Of a stretch of DNA of 17,330 nucleotides, positions 14,910 through 17,330 are shown one piece after another. This stretch comes from an uncultured Lachnospiraceae bacterium (GTDB lineage: Bacteria > Bacillota > Clostridia > Lachnospirales > Lachnospiraceae), in assembly GCA_937965795.1 (NCBI GenBank), contig CALCMD010000051.1, positions 1 through 17,330 of the forward strand, written 5' to 3'. The notes below the pieces were generated by a model. That model had not been told where the DNA came from. It did no database searches and saw only the letters and a program-made list of their open reading frames with translations. Positions within the stretch are counted from its first letter, which is position 1. Each line of letters starts with the position of its first letter. Both the position numbers and the translations under genes were made by a program.

Positions 14910-16505
14910 ATGAAAAAAGTGGGAAAAAAATTCATACTGATACTGGCGGCCATTATAATTGCAGCAGTATATTATTATGTGACGATTCCGGCCATAAATA
15001 TTCATGCTTCCGGTTTCTGGGTATTTCTGATGCTGGTGGCGCTGGCAGGAACGGTGCTTTATGCAGTGCCGAGAGTCCGGACGCCGTCTGATGTAAAAGA
15101 AAACAAAGGGATAAAAGCAGGAATTTTTCTGCTTCTGGGAATCGGGGTCATTTACCTGATTGGCTCTGTTTTGTCCTCTCCGATTGTGAATGCGAACAAA
15201 TATCAAAAGCTTATCACGGTAGAGAACAGGAAATTTACGGAGGATATCAAGGAAGCGGATTACCGCCAGATTCCTTTGCTGGACAGGGATTCTGCCACAC
15301 TTCTGGGAAACAGGAAAATGGGAAGTATGGTGGATATGGTATCTCAGTTTGAGGTCAGTGATCTCTATACGCAGATCAATTACCAGGACACGCCGACCAG
15401 AGTAACGCCGCTGGTATATGCCAGTCTCATCAAGTGGTTTACGAATCAGAAAAACGGGATTCCGGCATATATAAAAATCGACATGGCGACGCAGGATACG
15501 GAGCTTGTAAAGCTTGAAAAGCCGATCCGCTATTCACAGTCCGAGCTTTTTAACAGGAATATTAACCGTCATCTGCGTTTCCGGTATCCGACTTATATTT
15601 TTGACGAGCTGAGTTTTGAAATTGATGATGAAGGGACGCCGTACTGGGTATGCCCGGTAAAGAAATTTAATATCGGGCTTTTCGGCGGCGTTACGATTGG
15701 AAGAGTGGTTCTGTGCAACGCCGTGACCGGGGAAACGACAGATTATGCGGTGGAGGACTGTCCGAACTGGGTGGATCATGTATTTGCCGCAGATCTGCTC
15801 ACACAGCTTTATGATTATCACGGAACGCTCCAGAATGGATTTATTAACAGTGTTCTGGGACAGAAGGGCTGCCTGAAAACAACGGACGGATATAATTATC
15901 TGGCATTGGAGGATGATGTCTGGGTATATACCGGCATTACCTCGGTAAGCGGAGATGAATCGAATGTAGGATTTGTCCTGATGAACCAGCGGACGATGGA
16001 ATGTCGTTATTATGAGATTGCAGGCGCGCAGGAATATTCCGCGATGGCTTCTGCGGAAGGGCAGGTTCAGAATCTGGGTTATCAGTCTACGTTCCCGCTT
16101 CTTTTGAACATTTCAGGAGAACCGACTTACTTTATGGCGTTAAAAGATGATGCAGGACTGGTGAAGAAATATGCGATGGTCAACATCAAGAAATATCAGA
16201 ATGTGGCGATCGGTGATACAGTGGCAGAATGTGAGAAGGCGTATAACAGTCTTTTAAAAGCGAGCGGAATTCGAAATACGGAAGATATTCAGATGAAAAG
16301 CGTCAGTGGCAAAATCCGTAAAATCGCACAGGGAGTCGTGGATGGAAATTCCCATTATTATCTGATGCTGGAAGGAAAGGACGAGATTTTTGATGTGTCG
16401 GTGGTGGATTATATTGACATTATCCGCTATGAAGAAGGAGACCGGGTGACATTGGAATACCAGGAGGGAAGTCCGGCGAATATCGTCCTGGGCGTCAAAG
16501 AGTGA
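14910..16505 (+). CDS. Conserved-looking membrane-anchored protein of unknown function
   Basis: I do not recognise this 531-aa protein. Three hydrophobic helices occupy about residues 8-26, 33-52 and 69-88, separated by a basic loop (RVRTPSDVKENKGIK). The positive-inside pattern puts the N-terminus and that loop in the cytoplasm and the remaining roughly 440 residues outside the membrane. The large domain is mixed alpha/beta without cysteine-rich or nucleotide-binding motifs; a segment DRDSATLLGNRKMG lies near 125-138. The last roughly 60 residues (GKIRKIAQGVV to the end) look like a small beta-barrel or OB-type fold. AAAGGGGG overlaps the recJ stop, and ATG follows 15 nt after it, so it is translated from the same message as recJ. 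It ends 12 nt from the convergent DUF1461 gene. Confidence 0.75.
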   Translation: MKKVGKKFILILAAIIIAAVYYYVTIPAINIHASGFWVFLMLVALAGTVLYAVPRVRTPSDVKENKGIKAGIFLLLGIGVIYLIGSVLSSPIVNANKYQKLITVENRKFTEDIKEADYRQIPLLDRDSATLLGNRKMGSMVDMVSQFEVSDLYTQINYQDTPTRVTPLVYASLIKWFTNQKNGIPAYIKIDMATQDTELVKLEKPIRYSQSELFNRNINRHLRFRYPTYIFDELSFEIDDEGTPYWVCPVKKFNIGLFGGVTIGRVVLCNAVTGETTDYAVEDCPNWVDHVFAADLLTQLYDYHGTLQNGFINSVLGQKGCLKTTDGYNYLALEDDVWVYTGITSVSGDESNVGFVLMNQRTMECRYYEIAGAQEYSAMASAEGQVQNLGYQSTFPLLLNISGEPTYFMALKDDAGLVKKYAMVNIKKYQNVAIGDTVAECEKAYNSLLKASGIRNTEDIQMKSVSGKIRKIAQGVVDGNSHYYLMLEGKDEIFDVSVVDYIDIIRYEEGDRVTLEYQEGSPANIVLGVKE

Positions 16506-16517
16506 GCAGAACTTCCA

Positions 16518-17159
16518 CTATTTCCACCGTCTGGCGAGCAGGCGGTGGAGGAGCAGAGACAGGATGCTGAAACATACGACCAGAAGCAGGATGGCTATGG
16601 CGCAGTGCAGGAAGAAAGCATCCGGCAGGATGGTGATGACCGGGTCTTCTGCCGGGTCAAAAAGCCAGTAATCATTCCGAAAGAAAATATGATGGAAGGT
16701 CACGAAAAAATTGTCCCAGTTCAGGGCAATGAAAAAGCCAAGAATGGCAGGAAGCAGGGGCGTGAGGATGCCCGCCAGCTTTAAGTAATCTGCATTTTTT
16801 GAGCGAAGCTTAAAAAATGTGCCGATACTTCCGGCAATCAAAGTGAGAATGCAGAGATACTGGACAATGACAAAAATATTTTTTACTTCTTCAAAATGGA
16901 TTTTCCCGCTCTCGGACATGGCGAGGGTTGGAAAATCCAATTCTTTGTGTTCAAACATGGAATTATAGGAAATCAGCGTATCATAATTTGCGCGGATTTC
17001 CGCTTCTGGGATGCCGGAAGCTTCTTCGATGCCGAGGCTTTTGATGTCATGATAATACAGCGGACGGAAGTTTAGCACCAGAATTACAGAAAAACTGATA
17101 AAAAATAGCATGTAAATTATTGCCAGAGTGACATTGGATGCAGAAAAAATTTTTTTCAT
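16518..17159 (-). CDS. Integral membrane protein, DUF1461 (TIGR01906) family
   Basis: This 213-aa membrane protein of unknown function is recognised by family landmarks: MSESGKIHFEEVKNIF (81-96), a helix pair, then the block HHIFFRNDYWLFDP (156-169) and DPVITILPDAFF (172-183). Hydrophobic helices lie at about 11-30, 95-117, 129-147 and 184-205, with an extracytoplasmic loop at 34-92 after the first. The ATG at 17157-17159 has AGAAAGGAT 8 nt upstream, so it is preferred over an in-frame GTG at 17306 that would add 49 residues of proline- and serine-rich sequence ahead of the first helix. The length fits the family. It is convergent with the preceding membrane protein; no clear terminator lies between the two stops. 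Confidence 0.85.
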   Translation of the reverse strand: MKKIFSASNVTLAIIYMLFFISFSVILVLNFRPLYYHDIKSLGIEEASGIPEAEIRANYDTLISYNSMFEHKELDFPTLAMSESGKIHFEEVKNIFVIVQYLCILTLIAGSIGTFFKLRSKNADYLKLAGILTPLLPAILGFFIALNWDNFFVTFHHIFFRNDYWLFDPAEDPVITILPDAFFLHCAIAILLLVVCFSILSLLLHRLLARRWK

Positions 17160-17330
17160 AAGCAAATCCTTTCTTTCAGTGTTGATATTTGAATTTTGAG
17201 AAGAGTGGTACTGATGGGGCTGGAGGCTGGAAGCGGGATATAAATTCTGGTTTGGCGGGGAGTCTGCGTTCATTTCGTACGCAGGTCGGGTGGAAACGTA
17301 TCTCACGCAAACGGGGGCAGGGAATTCGGA
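17160..17330 (-). other. Right-edge region upstream of the DUF1461 gene
   Basis: This 171-nt stretch is more GC-rich than other intergenic DNA here. Two minus-strand frames are open across most of it: one in phase with the DUF1461 gene, the other ending at a TGA (17176-17178) 16 nt before the DUF1461 ATG, where the stop of an upstream operon gene would be expected. Neither translation shows a recognisable motif, so it may be the tail of a gene starting beyond the edge or simply leader DNA. No convincing promoter is seen. Confidence 0.3.

Noticed and set aside
16524..16548. Stem CCACCGTC/GGCGGTGG near the convergent stops as a terminator
   Set aside because: It lies inside the 3' end of the DUF1461 coding region, includes a G-U pair, and neither strand has a T-run after it.

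Overview
The window looks like chromosomal DNA of a Gram-positive Clostridia, most likely a Lachnospiraceae-type gut anaerobe. This rests on the SCIFF peptide with its radical SAM maturase (a near-signature of Clostridia), strong AGGAGG-type ribosome binding sites with TTG/GTG starts, mid-range GC, a fused SecDF and lipoprotein export. No tRNA, rRNA, CRISPR array, transposase or integrase is visible.

Layout, left to right. (1) 191-2281 (+): an EF-G-like translational GTPase of the FusA2 type, with its own promoter and a hairpin terminator shared with the next, convergent gene. (2) 2335-3441 (-): a lipoprotein with an FKBP/trigger-factor architecture and a very acidic tail. (3) 3678-9172 (+): a complete sucrose module: ScrR-type LacI repressor, sucrose PTS permease EIIBCA, sucrose-6-phosphate hydrolase and fructokinase. 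Three near-identical palindromic operators lie in front of the repressor and in front of the permease. (4) 9296-13080 (+): SCIFF peptide gene (47 aa, six cysteines), its radical SAM/SPASM maturase (GTG start) and fused secDF. (5) 13161-16505 (+): recJ and an unrecognised membrane-anchored protein. (6) 16518-17159 (-): a DUF1461 (TIGR01906) membrane protein.

The most striking structural signal is a 62-bp direct repeat (60/62 identical, 48 bp perfect) at 3493-3554 and 9172-9233 that brackets the sucrose module exactly. The right copy starts on the last base of the scrK stop codon. The left copy touches the promoter of the divergent lipoprotein gene and the right copy touches the promoter of the SCIFF gene. 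The simplest reading is that an ancestral divergent promoter region between the lipoprotein gene and the SCIFF-maturase-SecDF operon was split by arrival of the sucrose cassette, duplicating the shared 62 bp. Before the insertion the locus would have been an export/folding neighbourhood: extracytoplasmic foldase lipoprotein, SCIFF RiPP and SecDF.

In the sucrose module, the permease imports and phosphorylates sucrose, ScrB splits sucrose-6-phosphate to glucose-6-phosphate and fructose, and ScrK phosphorylates the fructose. ScrR probably represses both itself and the permease operon. No terminator is visible after scrK, so sucrose-induced transcription may run into the SCIFF operon. A 12-bp hairpin between the SCIFF gene and its maturase gene could set a high peptide-to-enzyme ratio.
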